DNA of 64,000 nucleotides from Parus major. Lineage: Eukaryota > Chordata > Aves > Passeriformes > Paridae. Below the pieces are notes generated by a model, which worked only from the letters and a program-made list of their open reading frames with translations, did not search any database and had not been told where the DNA came from. How positions within the stretch are numbered: position 1 is the stretch's first letter; every line of letters starts with the position of its first letter. The stretch spans positions 111,481,212-111,545,211 of the forward strand of contig NC_031768.1 in the NCBI RefSeq assembly GCF_001522545.3, given 5' to 3'. Position numbers and translations under genes: made by a program. This document shows, piece by piece, positions 12,957 through 27,622 of the stretch.

Positions 12957-15900
12957 AGTCTTAATACTCAGCATGGCAACAACTGTAATATCAATTATCT
13001 GCAATCTGGTCTTACTTTTGTTGGGTGTGTTCATCACCCTGCACACCTTCCTTTATTTTTTTTTTTCCCTTCAGTATGGAAATTAATGATAATGAGAAAT
13101 GAAATAAATCTCAGCATATGCTAGGACATTTTAACACCTGACAATAACAGATCTTTTACAAGTGGCCACTGGAGAAACTTCATCTTCTGTTTGTTAACCT
13201 GAAGGGTTGTCACTGTCACCAGAACCAGATGGCCTGAACATTGGTGCTCCAAGAAAACAGAAGAATAGGAAGTAAAAAATGAGGGAGAATATCTGTGAAT
13301 CAGCTGAGTTAAGCTATTTGTATTATTTCACCATTCTCCTTTTAACTGCTGTTCAATTTTGGACACCACTTGAAAAAAAAACAAAGAGAGCTCTGAAGGC
13401 ATTATTTTTATTCTTAATTAGGATGTACAGAAGGAGACATGGGTATACAGTATTAGAAATAAGACTCTGCTAAGAAGAACCATAAATAAACATATTTTCT
13501 ACATTTGTGTGCACACATATTTGTGTTGTGTATGCACTGCTACACTGCCATGATTGAGCTCCTCTGGATCTATGTGGGAAAAATATTTCCCCCTGCAGTT
13601 ATACTCCCCTTTAAAAGAAAGCAATAGTATTGTTTTATCTACATCAATAAACAAAATATTTTTACTAATCTTACAGAAAGAACATAATTCAGTTCTACAT
13701 ATTTCTTAGCTCTGAATCAGGTCCTCAATCACGTACACAAGGAAAAATCAGTCAGTCCTTTATTGAGTGCACAGGGCCCAAGGCAGGCTACTCTGCAGCA
13801 AGGTTTGCATCCATAAAAAGAAAACAGAAAAAAAAATTCAAAAGGAAAAAAATGCACTTCTCGTTTTTAGTTAGAAATTCCCACAGATTGTGGATCTCCT
13901 GGGATGAGACAGATCTGTTTGCCGTGCATCTGCACGGCACAGTGCTGAAGGAAGAGTGACTCCTGAGGAAAATCACCTGGCAAGAAGTGGCTGAGGCAAA
14001 TCACTCAGGAGCAAAGTAAGTGATGTATTTATTCCTTCAGAACGAGCGTCTTGAAAAGATGATTGCAGCCACTCTGAAATTGATGAATTCAGTCCAAACT
14101 CATCAGTTTCATCTGCAAAACATATCCAGGCAATGGACACACAGCCTGGGTGTAGCTTCCCATCTCTAGACCTGCCCAGCAGGTCCAGCTTGCCCTCACA
14201 GGCATCACAACAGGACATGGGTGACAATTAAATATTCAGTGTCCCCCACGACAGGCAGGTGCTTCAGCCATAGGGCATCATCAGGATCAAATCTATGAAG
14301 TTAGGAATAATTTTTCAGCTCCTCTCCTTCATTCCACTTTCCTAATCTCCTTCAGACTGGAACCACTACTTTTCCATGCTCAAACCTGTTTCACTACATT
14401 TTAGATGTTCTTACAAGGGAGGTTTCCACACTGGCTGCAGGAGGCTTCTGCTTCAGATGTGTGTCATGCTGCTCTTTAATAGGATCTAAAATGCAAAAAA
14501 AATACTTCCTTTCAAGTAGTAACCTGAAAAAAAAAACTTCCTCTTCCTGATAAAAGCTTTTAGAACACTCATTTTCCCTGTGACATCAAGGGAGTTGCAC
14601 ACCTTGATAGAGAGGAAACAATAATGCAGAATTTAGAAGATGCAATCCTGGTGTCTAGACAAAAATGACTGGGAGAAGCAATGGCACATTTTGTCATTGT
14701 ATGTCCTACCACTACATATTAATCTGGAAACTGGAGGACAAAACAGCATTTCCCTATACTAAGACATAAGAACCACATAAAGAATGGGTTAGAAATTCAT
14801 GGTCTAATTTTTTTATTTTTTTTTTTCATGAATTTGGACGGTTAGGTGAAAAGCAAAAATGTAAAACTTCACACAAGCACTTGATTCCTACATTAACTCA
14901 TTACAACTTCTTTCAATCCTGATAGATCCTTCAGTGTAACAAAATAAAAACACTTGGTCAGGTCCATTTTGTGAACCAGTTCAGGAAGTGTTTCATGAAG
15001 ATGTACTCAGTCAGATCTTCACTGGCAGGCATTTTCCAGTGTGACCATCATTTGTTTCTCCACATACTGTTAAAGTTAAATGAAAGCCAATACCTAAATA
15101 ACCCACAAATGCCTACACATTTACTAAATGAAAGAATTTTATGAATTTCTTAATAACTCATTTGGTCTCCTTATACCAGAGCTCCTCTTGCAAAACTGTG
15201 TGACCATCGCTCAGTTGTTTCCTATAAAAATCTCTGAGGTTGACCAGCCAGTTACCAGGGGTAACTCTTAAAAAAGCTGAACAGTTTCATTGCTATTGAC
15301 AATTCTTTCCAACAGAACGCCTTGGAAAGGATTCCTGGTTGTGCCGAGGAGACAGAGAGGAGCTCTCATAAAGCAACTTTAAGTAAATAAATAAAGTGCT
15401 GTCTGACTATCTCAGTGTCCTGCATTGGTTCCCATCATGTAATTAACTTGATTTAAAGCCAGTGGTAATTCTAAAGGAGAACTTACTGGTACTAAGATGA
15501 GCAACTCTGAAAATCAGTGATTTGGTCCTCCTGTACAACAGCCCTGCTCACCACACTACACTGCAGTATTTCTGCCAATGCAGCACACCCCTAAAATGCC
15601 AATTAAGAACATGTTCTCTTTCTAGAGACTTTCTCCTGCCTGATTCTCATGGCCTTCCCCACGCCCAGCCACAAGAGAAAGCATTATCAGCTCCCTCCAT
15701 GTGGATTTCCAGGGGGTAAAACAAATCTCCTTCCAGAACTGGAGTAGGGATGTGGATGTGAAACACAAAGCTCCCTCACTCTCCCCCTCATGGCATCAAG
15801 CAGAGGATGAATGGAGGCTTGAGTGGAATATGACACTCGTGCTACCAGAAACTGCTTCCAGATTTGGGAGTGATGGTCCAGGGCTCACTAACAGCATGTT

Positions 15901-18091
15901 TCATCAGGAGTGATGGCAGGGAAAGAAAAGAACCCTAAAACTAACGTGATTCCTGAACACTGTCAGAAAGCTGCAGCATTTCCAGAAACATGTGGAGTAA
16001 TAACTGCTACAATGAACAGAATACAATTTAAATACCTCCCACAAGAAGGAAAATAAACAAACAAATCCTGTGCCAGGTAGAATCACTGTGGGATTCCCCT
16101 CACTGCTGAAGAAATGAGGAAAGCCTGGTAGGAGACACTATCCTGCAACTTGCAGTATTTAGAGAGCCACCTATAAACAACTTCACCAGTGGAAAGCATT
16201 TCCAAATTGTCTTCTTTACAAAGAAAATACAGAGCAATAGCCAATGTCAAAAGATGTATGAAATATTTTTTCTTCAGCTAATTAACATTTTTCATTAATA
16301 TTTAAAAAAAAAAAAATCATTAAAAAAACCCTCATACCACTATGTCGTCTTCTCTCATTTGGCAACAAACTTTGAGTTTAGAAATACCCTGGTCAGTTAT
16401 TAAAAAAATGCCAACAAATGGTAAAAAAAATAATATTTTCTATGCAGCCAAAAAAAAAAAAAAGTCTAATTGAAATGTATCATACAATCCCAAGCAGCAA
16501 GAAAATACTCTGTGGCAGAAAGTCAGCCAGAACTTGGTTTTGGTGGGACAGAGCGGAGTCAGCGCAAAGCCTGACATACATTTTTGGAATGGTGAACCCT
16601 TCCCAGCAAAGGGGGCTTGTACCTGTATTTTCATCCACCTATGAGCACAGATCTGAGTCTTCCCAACCCTCCACTGCCCCAGCAGTGGCAGCAGATCATC
16701 TTTGTGTCTTGGATTATTCTGAGGCTAGAACCAACATTTCTAGACGGGCAGGCCAAACTCAGGCAAGGCCAAAGTTGCACCTTGATGCAATTTCAGTTTC
16801 CAGCTAGGAATGAGCTATCACGCTGATGTTGCCAAAACCATGCTGAAACCAGACCAAGAAACCTTTGGGAAGGGACAAAAAATAAAAAAGGGTGTCCAGC
16901 AGTGAAGCCTGCTTTTAAGTAGCCTGATTTGCTGTTTGCTCAATAATAAAAGTCAAGCTTCCCGTGATTTTACGGTCCTGCATTTCCCCTCAAATATTTT
17001 AGTGAAGATGTTAGCAGCTGCTCAGAAGAAAATGATCTAAAAACAGCCAGCAGAACTTTGCAGGACCTACCCAACCCACATGCCAACAGTTTGGCCCATG
17101 CACTGAAGAACTCTTTCCCAAAGCTGAGATTTCTGCTGCAGCCCAAAGCCAGGCTGCAGTCCCGAGAGAGCCACAGCCCTGTGAGGGCTGCACTGAGCTG
17201 GGACACTGCACATGGTTTTGTGCAGAACATCCCAAATTTGGCAACTGTCACGTTCAGTCTGTGGTCACACTGCTGACTGAAGCACTCCACCAGGGTGGGG
17301 GCAAGGGATGAACAAGGAAACAAAAACCAAAATGAGTTAAAAAACAGTTGCTGGAATACTGAACTGCAGGAATCTTCAGGAAAGACTGGAAAGACCAAGC
17401 CTCCATTATTTTCATTTAAACATTTAGTAAAAACTTTCCAAAATTAAGAGGTTTTGTTACAAATATCAGATGTAAAGACATAAAAACTAGTAAAGTACGT
17501 CAAATTACCCTAGAGATTATTGCTTCTGCAGAACATAAAAGCTTCCACCATCAATTCAGATGATTTGGAAAATTCTAATTTTATGGCAGCTTCCTGCAGT
17601 TTTTGAAGAGGAAGAATTTAATTTTCCTCCTCCCAGATTTTACTTTTCTTATTAAACACACTCCCCAAGAGTGTCTGAGGCCAGATTTAGATACCTCAAC
17701 TTTTCCTACAGCTGAAAAAGAAGAAACAGCCAAAGCAGCAACCCCTCACTGTAGGTTTCTCTCAGAAGGCTGCCATGAAGGAGGGAATGCAAGATAGCAA
17801 TCAGCAACGCAGGAATGCCTATAAATAAAAACATCACCTCCACTCCATGCTAAGTGGAAGCTCTCCAGTGGTCTTCCTCCTTTTGCCAAGTATGGACCCT
17901 GTCTGTGGAAAAGGGACAACCATCCATCCATTCTCAGTGATGAACACAGGCAGAACAGATTTTTATTTGTTTTTTATTACTTTGAAACATGAGCATTCTC
18001 TTGATATTGTTAAAGTGGCACAAAGCTCAATTTCCAAGTATGCAAAAACATATGACTGGTGGTGGGCTGGAATGCACTGTTTATCAAAGGG

Positions 18092-18119
18092 GCCTAATAA
18101 GGTTTCGGTTTTATTAGGC
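18092..18119. repeat. Perfect inverted repeat in intron 1
   Basis: gcctaataa at 18092-18100 and ttattaggc at 18111-18119 form a 9-bp perfect stem with a 10-base loop (ggtttcggtt). The surrounding sequence is not low-complexity. Confidence 0.8.
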
Positions 18120-21100
18120 TATTTCCTGTAAGTTGATATGTGCCAGTTCTTTTCATTAGGACAAGGATATAAAAATTAAAAATGGATTAACCTAATGGGT
18201 TCCAAATTGCTGTGTCGCCTTCGCTTCTTTGCATGTTTTTTTTTAAACAGCTCCAATTGGTCCTTTTCCAGTGCCTCCTACAAAAAGCAAGAGGCAGAAA
18301 GCTTCAGGATACCTGAATTAGAGTTTAGCTGAACTCACATTCAAATACAAATCCTACAGATCTCATTCCATTCCACCACTCTGACATTAAATCTGATATC
18401 ACCGAGGCACTGTGTTAAATATGCAAATGCAAAATGGGGGCTACTGTGTTGAAAGGGAGTTTAAATTCCCTTCAAAACCCAAGGTTTTTTTCCTCTGTCT
18501 CAGAGTTAAAGAAGAAAACCCAGAAACTACGGATGAGATTGAGTTACCTAAACCCTGCCAATCCCTGCCTTTTATCGGCCCAGAATAGAAGAGGGTCTCT
18601 TGTAGGATGTGTCATATTTGTCAGTCCCACCGGGTGCCCAAACCCTGAGGCACATAAAATGGCACCACATGATATGTCTAGCCAAAACTCAGCAGCAAAC
18701 ATTATTCAAATCATTTTTGTAAGTTCTATAGCACTTCTCAGAAAGGTTTAACCACACTGCACATCTAACTCTTTAAGTCTACATTCCCTTGGAAAAAAAA
18801 GGAAAAAAAAAAAAAAGTAATTTCCAGTATTCACTAGTTTTACAGAATTGAGCTCTCTGAAGGTCTGGTAGATTTGGAGCATGACAAAGATCTCCCATGG
18901 GAAGACTTTTAGGAGCTTAAAGGGAAAAATAAATGTTGAATCAGTGTCCAAGTTCGCTTAAGGTAAGCTGAGAAGTCCAAACCTACTATGAGACACTCAG
19001 TTTCTCAAATTCTAGACACCAAAAAGTGTCACAGAAAAGACTCTTGGGCACACACAACACCCACAACTAAAAGTTCCAAGGTTCCCACAAATTTTACTGC
19101 AGTTCAAACATATTCAAGGTCCTTAAATCAACAAAATCCACAGCAAATGATCAATACCCCTTTGGAGGACAGAAATTTTTGAGACAGGGACCAGAGCGTA
19201 AGTCCAGGAAATGACTATTCATTTGTTAAAAAGGCTGTGATATCCCTCAAGTGAATCAACTGGCAGCATGCCATAACTCAGAAAAAAATTTTGCTTTTAA
19301 GGAACTCCCTGTGTGGGGCACAGGAAAAAAAAATAAAATAAAGAGACTTAGGTTGGGCTTGGTTTAGTTTTTTTTTTTTTTTCTAAGATTAAAGCAAAGA
19401 AGTCAACAATCATAAAACAATTCTGAGAATCCTAAAGCACTACATTTGGAAATCCACATACTCAAGTGTGCCCTGGTAATTTTTGTCAAGCTTTTCTTCT
19501 CTACCTCCATGAATAAAGATCTCCAGCTTCCATGGAATGCTTGGGTCCTTACATGGCTGCCTCACAAATAAAATAAACCCACAGAGCAAATGACTCAACA
19601 CCATGGTGCAAGTTGCAGGAGTAAAATGCCAATAGCGTAAGAAATCTCCTCAAATGTCATGCTGAGAAAATCAAGATGCTGAACCCATCTTTATTTTCCA
19701 ATACAGTGATGTCACCAACATGATATTTTCATTGTTTGCCAGGTTAACAGAATTTATGGAGGTAATTAATGCAGAACATGTGTGCTGAGCTATCCATATG
19801 AAAAATGGAATTGCCCCGACTTCATTTGCTGCCTTTGCAACCAAAACCCCACTAATATCTTTTTTCACTATTTCCATATGTGAGAAACACAAATATTTAT
19901 AACAAAGGTAAATGACTAAATGACTGCTCTATTCCCATCTACCCACTATGAAAGACACTTTCATACCCCTGTCTTCTGCTTATTCTTCACCACCTTACCA
20001 CAAAGGGCTTGGGTTTCCATTCTATTCCACAAACTAAGTATTTTCCTCACGCCTCTTCTCCAGCATTTCTTTCATTGGTTTGCATGGAAAACTTCTGTTC
20101 CAATTTCTTGAACACCCTCTGTCTAGCTCTAGCCCATCTTTCAGGAAAGGCAATAGTATTAAACATTTAACTCCTTTCTTTTGTCTTTTCTTTTGGGCAT
20201 CTACAGGGTCAAAGCATCCCCTCACTTTGGTAATCAGCTTTTACTAAAAAGAGGACTGGAGACACAGTTCTCAAAATGAGAAAAAGATTATCTTTGCCTT
20301 CACCTCTTTCTACTGAATGTTGATTTCTGGACGGGACAGAAAAAAAGGCACAGCATGAGAAGAAGGATGGGCAGGTGGGCTGGGAATAAAGAACCCGATG
20401 AGCTTCCCTACAGCTGGGTTTTCTCTGGAGAGTTTGGGTGAGCACAGAACATTTTCCACAGCTGGAACCACGTACTCCAGGAAGGCTGAACACTCCAGCT
20501 AGGACATTTGTTCTCTGAGGTAAATCACAGGAGAAAAGTTTTTGCAGTTTTGCAGTCCACCTCAGAATCTGTCTCAAGATAAAGGCCTCAAATCAGTTTT
20601 CTCCATGAATATTAAAGCTGGGCAGACATAACTTGCCTTGCTTTTCTTTATTTTTTTGCTTTTTTTTTTTAAAGAAAGCACTGTCAGAGCAAGATTAAAT
20701 AGAATGGTAAAAATGCCTCTACCCTTTCTTAACTGCAGCCTCTGTTGAAATTCACCACTGGTAAATCAGAGTCACAAAGCTTACTAATGTAAACAAAGCT
20801 CAGACTTTCAGGGAGGCACGGAATTTCTTAATTTGTGCTTTGCTCACTGTTCAGATCCCTGTCAGGGCTGAATTCTGGGTTCCTGATTTTGTCAGTAATC
20901 AGAGCAAGTCTGGATTTTTTTTTAATATTCAGATCCAATTTACTTCATCTCCGGCTACTTATTCTCTTCCTTTAATCCTTCTCTCCCCCTCCAAAATGGA
21001 TCGCTCAAAAAGCCTTCCCTCTTTAAAAAAATTCAAGAACAAACCCCCTCTAGCTGTCTTCTAACTTCTCAGCAACTAAATTAAGCAATCCCATGTCACT

Positions 21101-21613
21101 TGTTGTTATTCTTTACTGCACAAAATTTGTGGGAAGCCTACCACAGAACAAAATATGGTTTTTTGCTTTAATTGTAATTTATTTAAAGAATAACTTATCA
21201 TTCTAGATTTTCTACAAACCCCTCAATTTCTAGGCACCAATTTAAAAGTTTAAGATTTTAATTCCTGTCCTCTAATGTGAGGCAGCTATACATAAGCAGG
21301 TTTAATTATTGTTTAAAAAAAAACCAAAAACAATGCCATGCAAATCTTTCAATTCAAATATAGATATAAAAACATTATGAGAAACCAGCTGGAAATAAAA
21401 AAAAAAAGAAAAGCACCATTCCCACACCATATTACACTAAACTGCCCTGACTGAATCTTAACATTCAACCTATTGTTCTCTTAATTGCTAGCAAGTTTCA
21501 ACTACTGTTCGTTTTAGTCTGCTATTCTTCTTTCATCAATATTTTTCCAGTAGATTAATGGGATTTTCCTCCATATTTTGCCTGAAACAGCAGGACACAG
21601 TAGTTAAATGAAC

Positions 21614-21631
21614 AAAAAAAAAAAAAAAAAA
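21614..21631. repeat. A18 homopolymer
   Basis: Run of 18 A in EPHA3 intron 1 with no recognisable retroelement body upstream. Confidence 0.95.
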
Positions 21632-24600
21632 GAGAGTGGTACAAACGTTTCTGCTTACAACATGTCTGATTTAATAACATCTCTGCAAATTTAAGGCTTT
21701 ACATGCTGATGTTTCACTCTGGCTCCCCGTTACTATCGCAGACTGGAACTTTTCTGTCACCATCCCAAGGTTTCTTTCAGGCAGGATTATCTTTATTTCT
21801 ACATCTCTATTTCTTTTATTCATTCACTGCAGAAATTTGAAAATTGAAAGGAACTTTCAGTGTAAGGGACTGAATTTTAATCTTGCATCTGCTTCACACT
21901 GCAAAATGAGAACTTGCACTTGGATTTAGCAAGCGCCTAAGAATCTAAAAAACACAAGACTACTGCTGGGGAATACAATCCTAAGCCCACAAATTGCTAC
22001 CACACTCTTTTTCCAAAATTACACTCCTGGGAGTTCATATCTAATCTTTGGAATTAACCTATTTTTGTTTAAAAGTTTTAGTTCTCGTTTAGAACAGTTT
22101 AAATTTTTTTTTATTTTTTTTTTTTTAAAAGCTACTGCTCCAAAGTGTTCACAGCTATAAGGGTTACCCCACTGTGGTGAATTTTTCAGAAAAACAATCA
22201 TTTAACAGTAGTCAGATGCTTTTGTGAACTAAAAATTCTGCTATTTCACTCTATCATTTCTTATTACAAGTCTTTTCCTCTTCGACAATACATTTTCAGC
22301 AATGCTTCAACAAATCTAACACTGAAAAAAAAAATAAAAAAAAGTTTCATTCCAGAAAAGCACTCTTTGGATGCTGGAATTATGTTTTAGAAAGGCAGGG
22401 GGTTAGGGAAAGCCCTCTGCCCCACCTCTGGAGATTTATCTAACATCTCTGGAAACATCCAATTTTGCACCTTAGGGTATCAAAATTACCTTCTGGGTTT
22501 CAATACCAGCTCCACTGAGCTTTGAACTTCACTACCAGTAAAGGCATAATTATTGCTCCAGTTACTTATTTATTTTTATTTTCTTCCACAGAAAAATCAA
22601 AGACCAGCTCCAAAGCTACACGAGTTACAGGTATCTTATGGCACTAACTCAGGCTCTGCATAAAACTCCACAAACAGGACTGTGGTATTTGCTAACAGCT
22701 CTGTAGTGACCCTCACTGGTGATAAAATCCAGAGCTCTGAAAATGAGAAAATGAACACCTGCATCTGTATTTCTAAACTTTCATCAAGTGGGGATTACAA
22801 GAACAAGAGCAATTATAGACATTTTCCTAGAGGAAAACTCACAAGTTCTCCAAAAGAATCAAAAAAAGTAAGTATACTAATAGCAATTTACCTAACTCCA
22901 GCAGAGAATAATTTAGAAAAATAAAAATTAAAACTAATTTGTACATCCTCCCAGCTGGGAATGAAAAATTTAAGTTCAGTCAGAAGGCACTCCTGATTTG
23001 CAAAGCTTTTGTGTAAACAACTGTTAAACTTGGTGTGCCTGTTATCTGTTTCATGCTTGCCCATCTGGTGGTGCCTTTTTGCTCAGGGTACAGAAGAGTT
23101 CTGACCCATTTCCCTGCCCTGAGTGCTTCACTGGGCAGCAAATACGTTGTGTCCAAATTAACTGCAAAAAGAATTAATTGCTGTGTCAAATTTGCACATC
23201 TCTGTGTTTCATCACTGGCTTTAAGTTTGCTATAGCCAAGAGAGAGGTTTTTATCTTTTTAAGTACACTATGCTGAAATAGCAGTAAGTCAAGAAAAAGC
23301 CCAGTGACAAACAGTAAAGAAAACAACTTATTCCACATGTTACAGTCTACTACCAAAAACATTGTCAGAAAATGATGCACTTACCCAACTTCTCCTGGTT
23401 TTAAAACCATCATGTGAATTTTAAAACATTTATTTCTTTTATTTATTTAAGCATTTATTATTTGTCTAATTATACACCTTAGGATTAAGCACAGAAGCTC
23501 TGAGTAAGACACAGCTGTATGAAAAACAGTCCTCTAGCCCCCCATGACTGAGCTTTCTGAAACTGAATTTTAAAAGGTACCACATTCAGACTTCTAAACC
23601 TACTTTTAACTTCTTCTGCAGATAAACACTCAATTGCAAGCCAGGGGCAGCAGCAGGAATAGTGTCACGAGAAATGAAGACTTACCCTGACCTAATGATA
23701 CATGACACAGAGCAAAGTAAGATTTGCAAAAAGCATTTCCCCCTTCTGATTCTATTGAGAAGTTCCCAGTATTCAGTCAGCCTTTCCCAAAATCACGTGC
23801 AAGACTCGGGCAAGAATTTTGTTCCATGTGCAAGCAGCACATTTTTCAAAACCACACCAAGAGCTGTCACTACTACAAAGGCACAGTAAACTGTCTTTAG
23901 CAATTTTAAGTGTTAACAGAGACCAGCTCAGATAAAAATGGTGCATTTAATTGTGTGGTTCTGCAAAGTTCTGAGATGGTAATCAATGCTCGAAAGATGA
24001 AACTGCGGCTCCAAATCCAATACAGACTGAAAAGAGAGGCTGATTGGAACCTTCTTACTGTAAACCCAAAACAGGCACTGCTTGAAGCCAAGTACTGTAA
24101 GCAGATTTCCCGTATTGATCTTTTGGTAGCTGTGTTCACAAGAAATTAATTTTATGCTAGATTGAGAGGTTACAAGAAGTTTCCTGTCTGCACAGTCAAA
24201 ATATTATTGAAGCAATTCAGGTTGTCAGTAAAAGCTTAAACAAATTTGCTGATAATCCTGTTAATGACCTAGGTCAAGTGTTAACTGTTGTGGGTTATAA
24301 AACAGTGAAATTAAGGTGGCTGGTACCCTCAGGCAGGCAATATAGTTACAGAAGAGACTGAGGAGAAATTATTAAATTAAAAAAACGACAGAACTCATTC
24401 AATTTCTTGACACCACAGAAATTATTCAGAAAGAGAATCACATCCTTCTAAGGGAAAGGACACACAGTCCTCATCAAGCAGAGAATATCCAGCAGAGTGG
24501 AACAGGAGAACCTGTGGTTTTTGTGCACCTATAGGGTTCAGTCTGCAAACTCCAAATTGGGAAAGTTGGATGTTAAATCTTCCTGACATTTTCCTGCCTC

Positions 24601-27270
24601 GCAGAAAACACAGATAAATTTGAGCTTCAGAGAACCTCCTTCAGCTCCCGTGATTGTGTAGATTTCTCACGAGCACGGCAAGAGAGTGTGAATACAAACT
24701 CAGGGGAAAGTTTTACTTTATATCCAGGAAAAAACCCTAAATAAAATTTCTCTGGGATGAAGCAAATTAAGAAAATCTCAAGCTCTCCAAGAAAAAGACA
24801 AAAAAGGAATGTATTGAGCACCACAAAGTGCAGTAAGCCAGCAGTTCAGTCCCTCTTTCATCCTTCTCTCCCTTCATCTCATCCAGTTCCACTGTAATAT
24901 TACTGCCAACAGTCATCAGTTTTAATATTAATTGCAAATTTTAAGTGAAGGTGGATTTAAAAAATAAGAAAAATAATTATTTCAAGTCAAATAAATGTAG
25001 GAGCTGTTTCTCTGATAGCTCTGCCCACACTCTTGTTACGTGCCCACTGCAACATTTACATCCCCTAGAAGTTAGACTAAGCTGTACAAACACACCAAAA
25101 ATTAGTTCCATCCGTTGTTAAAATAATTTATGGGGAGAATTTCAACAGTAGCTTTAATATAAAATGTAAGGAAAAAGATAGACATTTTTATTTACATGCC
25201 TACATGAAAAAATGCTGTCCAAAATATGTATTTTTTAATTTTCAGTGGTGGAAAAAGGAAACTCTTCTAAATACTTCAGAGAAATGTAGAAATATCTATT
25301 TCTAGTTTTGGGAGAAAATTTATGGAAACAACAGAAATGTAAATGAAGTGGTTAGAAAAAGATTATTTAATAGAGAAAAACATCGTCTTCTGACACGATT
25401 CAAAGCTGCACACTAACACTTGTTCATCAAATTAGTGGGCCAGCAAATTATAAGAATTAAGATTTCTAAACTCACATGATCAATCCATAGAGTGTAAATA
25501 TATAAAAGGATTACTGAGCTTTCCTAAATGGGGGTTAAAAAAAAAATATTAAAAAGCCCTTAAAAGTTTATCTCTTTTTTTTTAAAAGAAACTGTCAGTA
25601 TTCCTGTTTTTGAAAAGCACAGCAAAACATACTCAAAAAAATAAAAAGCCACTCAAAAGCAGGTTACTCTCCTGTAACTCCATTTTTACCGTTGTTTTCA
25701 CTACTGATTTTGCAAATATTGCTCATCTTGTACAAGCTCTTGAAGCTGAGAGGAGAGAAGGGAGGCAGCATTTGCTGAAAGCTGACTTGGACAAGTGTAC
25801 TTAACATGCATTCCGTATGACACCCATATTTTCCCTCCTTTCTCAATTCTCAGCGCCAGTGACTCGAAACAAAGACACAAAAAGTGGGGGTGTTTTTTTG
25901 CAAACTGGAATGCTCCAGCATCTTTCTGGTGTAGTCACTCTCAGTTTGCAGAATGTGTCTGCCTGCCACTGCCATGGAGGCAGAGCTGCTCCGCTGACTG
26001 ACAGAACCACAACCATTCCCCAAGAGCTCTTAATAAGACAGCAGTAACCCCTATTCACACTCTTGCTTTCATTTCTGAAAATGATTTTTGAGAGGTGACA
26101 ATATTTTCAAAGTAGCTTCTGTCCGGAGGTTTAAAAGTGACTGTTGAAAGCGCACTCATTTAAAAAAATCTATTAAAGCACTGCATACAAAACAAATTTA
26201 CATGAGACATACAAACACATGACACACTGCTCATCTTGTATAATGGTACTGTAATTATTTCCTAGCAATGAACCCAACTGATTAAAGACTACCCAGGACT
26301 TGTAAAGTTTGCACCCTTCCTTATTTATTTTTACTGTATTTCTTTTTGCTTCCAGAAATCATTTAAAGTTGTTATCTCACTGCCTTATTGCACAAGCATG
26401 CAGAATATTAATAAGTACATCAGCGTTATTTGTAAGAGAGAAATAATTGCTCTGACAGGTTTCAGAGCTTCTTGACACAACCATCCACCTCAAGCAGGTG
26501 CGAGTTTTACATGGTTGTTCGGTGCTAGAAGTTCTTCACAACCTTTGCCCTCTAGATTTTATCCCTAAAGATAATTACACTGGACATCCTGGTCATGCCG
26601 AGTGCCTTCAATGTGCAAGCAAGCAAAATCTCCATTTCTTTTTTTTGTTTCCTAATAGAAAAAGGACAGGGGTGTTTTAGGGGATTTTTTTTTCAAGTAT
26701 TTCAATCACTTTCTCAGTGTCTGGTTGTCACTATTTTTTTTTTAATTTTTTTTTTTTTTCTGAAACCTAGCCTGGGTTTTCAACAAATGTCATCTTAGAA
26801 ATTACCACAGCAAAGGAAAATAAACCACTCACTCTTTTTTCCCGGGAAATTTACACACATTCACAAACACACACAACTTCAACACATCGACACACATCCG
26901 ATACAAACACGATCTGATACAACAAATCCGCTAGGGAACCAGGAGGAGGTTTCACAGCGGAGCAAGCTTCTTTTGCGTATTAATTAAAAGTTTCGAAAGA
27001 CAGGACGACTAACGCAACCACCACGCCTGCAGATGGAGAAAAGGCTGGGAGTTACCAGCGGGCTGAGGGTGGCGGTGGCACCGGGGGCTGGGGCACCTGC
27101 CGAGGCTGGGGCTGCGGCTCCGCCGGGGCTGCGCTTCCCCTCCCCGCGGTGCCAGCTCGCCCGGGGCTGCGCCTCCCGGCTGCCCATCACTGCCGGGGGC
27201 CGGGGCGCCACGGGCTGCCTTAGCCAACTTTGCTCGGGGGAGGGTAGGGCGGCTGCTTGCCCGCCTATCC

Positions 27271-27361
27271 CCAGCCATCCATCCAGCCATCCATCCAGCC
27301 ATCCATCCATCCTTCCATCCATCCTTCCAGCCATCCTTCCAGCCATCCACCCAGCCATCCC
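27271..27361. repeat. Imperfect CCAT/CCTT tetranucleotide microsatellite
   Basis: Roughly 90 bp of ccat units is interrupted by ccag and cctt variants, inside intron 1 about 260 bp from the exon 1 donor. It explains the apparent His-Pro-Ser and Asp-Gly-Trp repeat peptides read from overlapping frames on the two strands, which are not genes. Confidence 0.95.
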
Positions 27362-27480
27362 CCGCACGGCGATGAGCGCGGCCGCGCTGTGCCAGGGCGA
27401 TCCCCGCGCTCCCGGGGCGAGGAGCCGCTGCCGCACGGGACCACCCTAACGGGGAGCGGGATGAGGGAGGAATAACGGGG

Positions 27481-27536
27481 AAAAAAAAATACAAATTTAA
27501 ATATTAAAAGAAAAAAAAAAAGGGGGGAGGGGGGGG
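27481..27536. repeat. Homopolymer cluster (A9, A11, G6, G8)
   Basis: On the plus strand A9 (27481-27489) and A11 (27511-27521) are followed by G6 (27522-27527), one A, and G8 (27529-27536). On the EPHA3 sense strand this is a C/T-only tract within 150 bases of the exon 1 donor. Confidence 0.95.
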
Positions 27537-27615
27537 AGAAGAAAAATAAATAGAAAAAGGGGGGAATAGCGGAAAGGAAGAACGAGGATGAAACGGGTCA
27601 CCCGGCCGTGCCGCG

Positions 27616-27622
27616 GCTCACC
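27616..27622 (-). other. EPHA3: Splice donor of EPHA3 exon 1
   Basis: On the minus strand the exon ends ...ACGAAG and the intron begins GTGAGC, close to the vertebrate donor consensus. The exon leaves phase 1, which matches the incoming phase of exon 2. Confidence 0.9.

Noticed and set aside
27257..27475. His-Pro-Ser and Asp-Gly-Trp repeat peptides
   Set aside because: They are translations of the CCAT microsatellite, not a protein.
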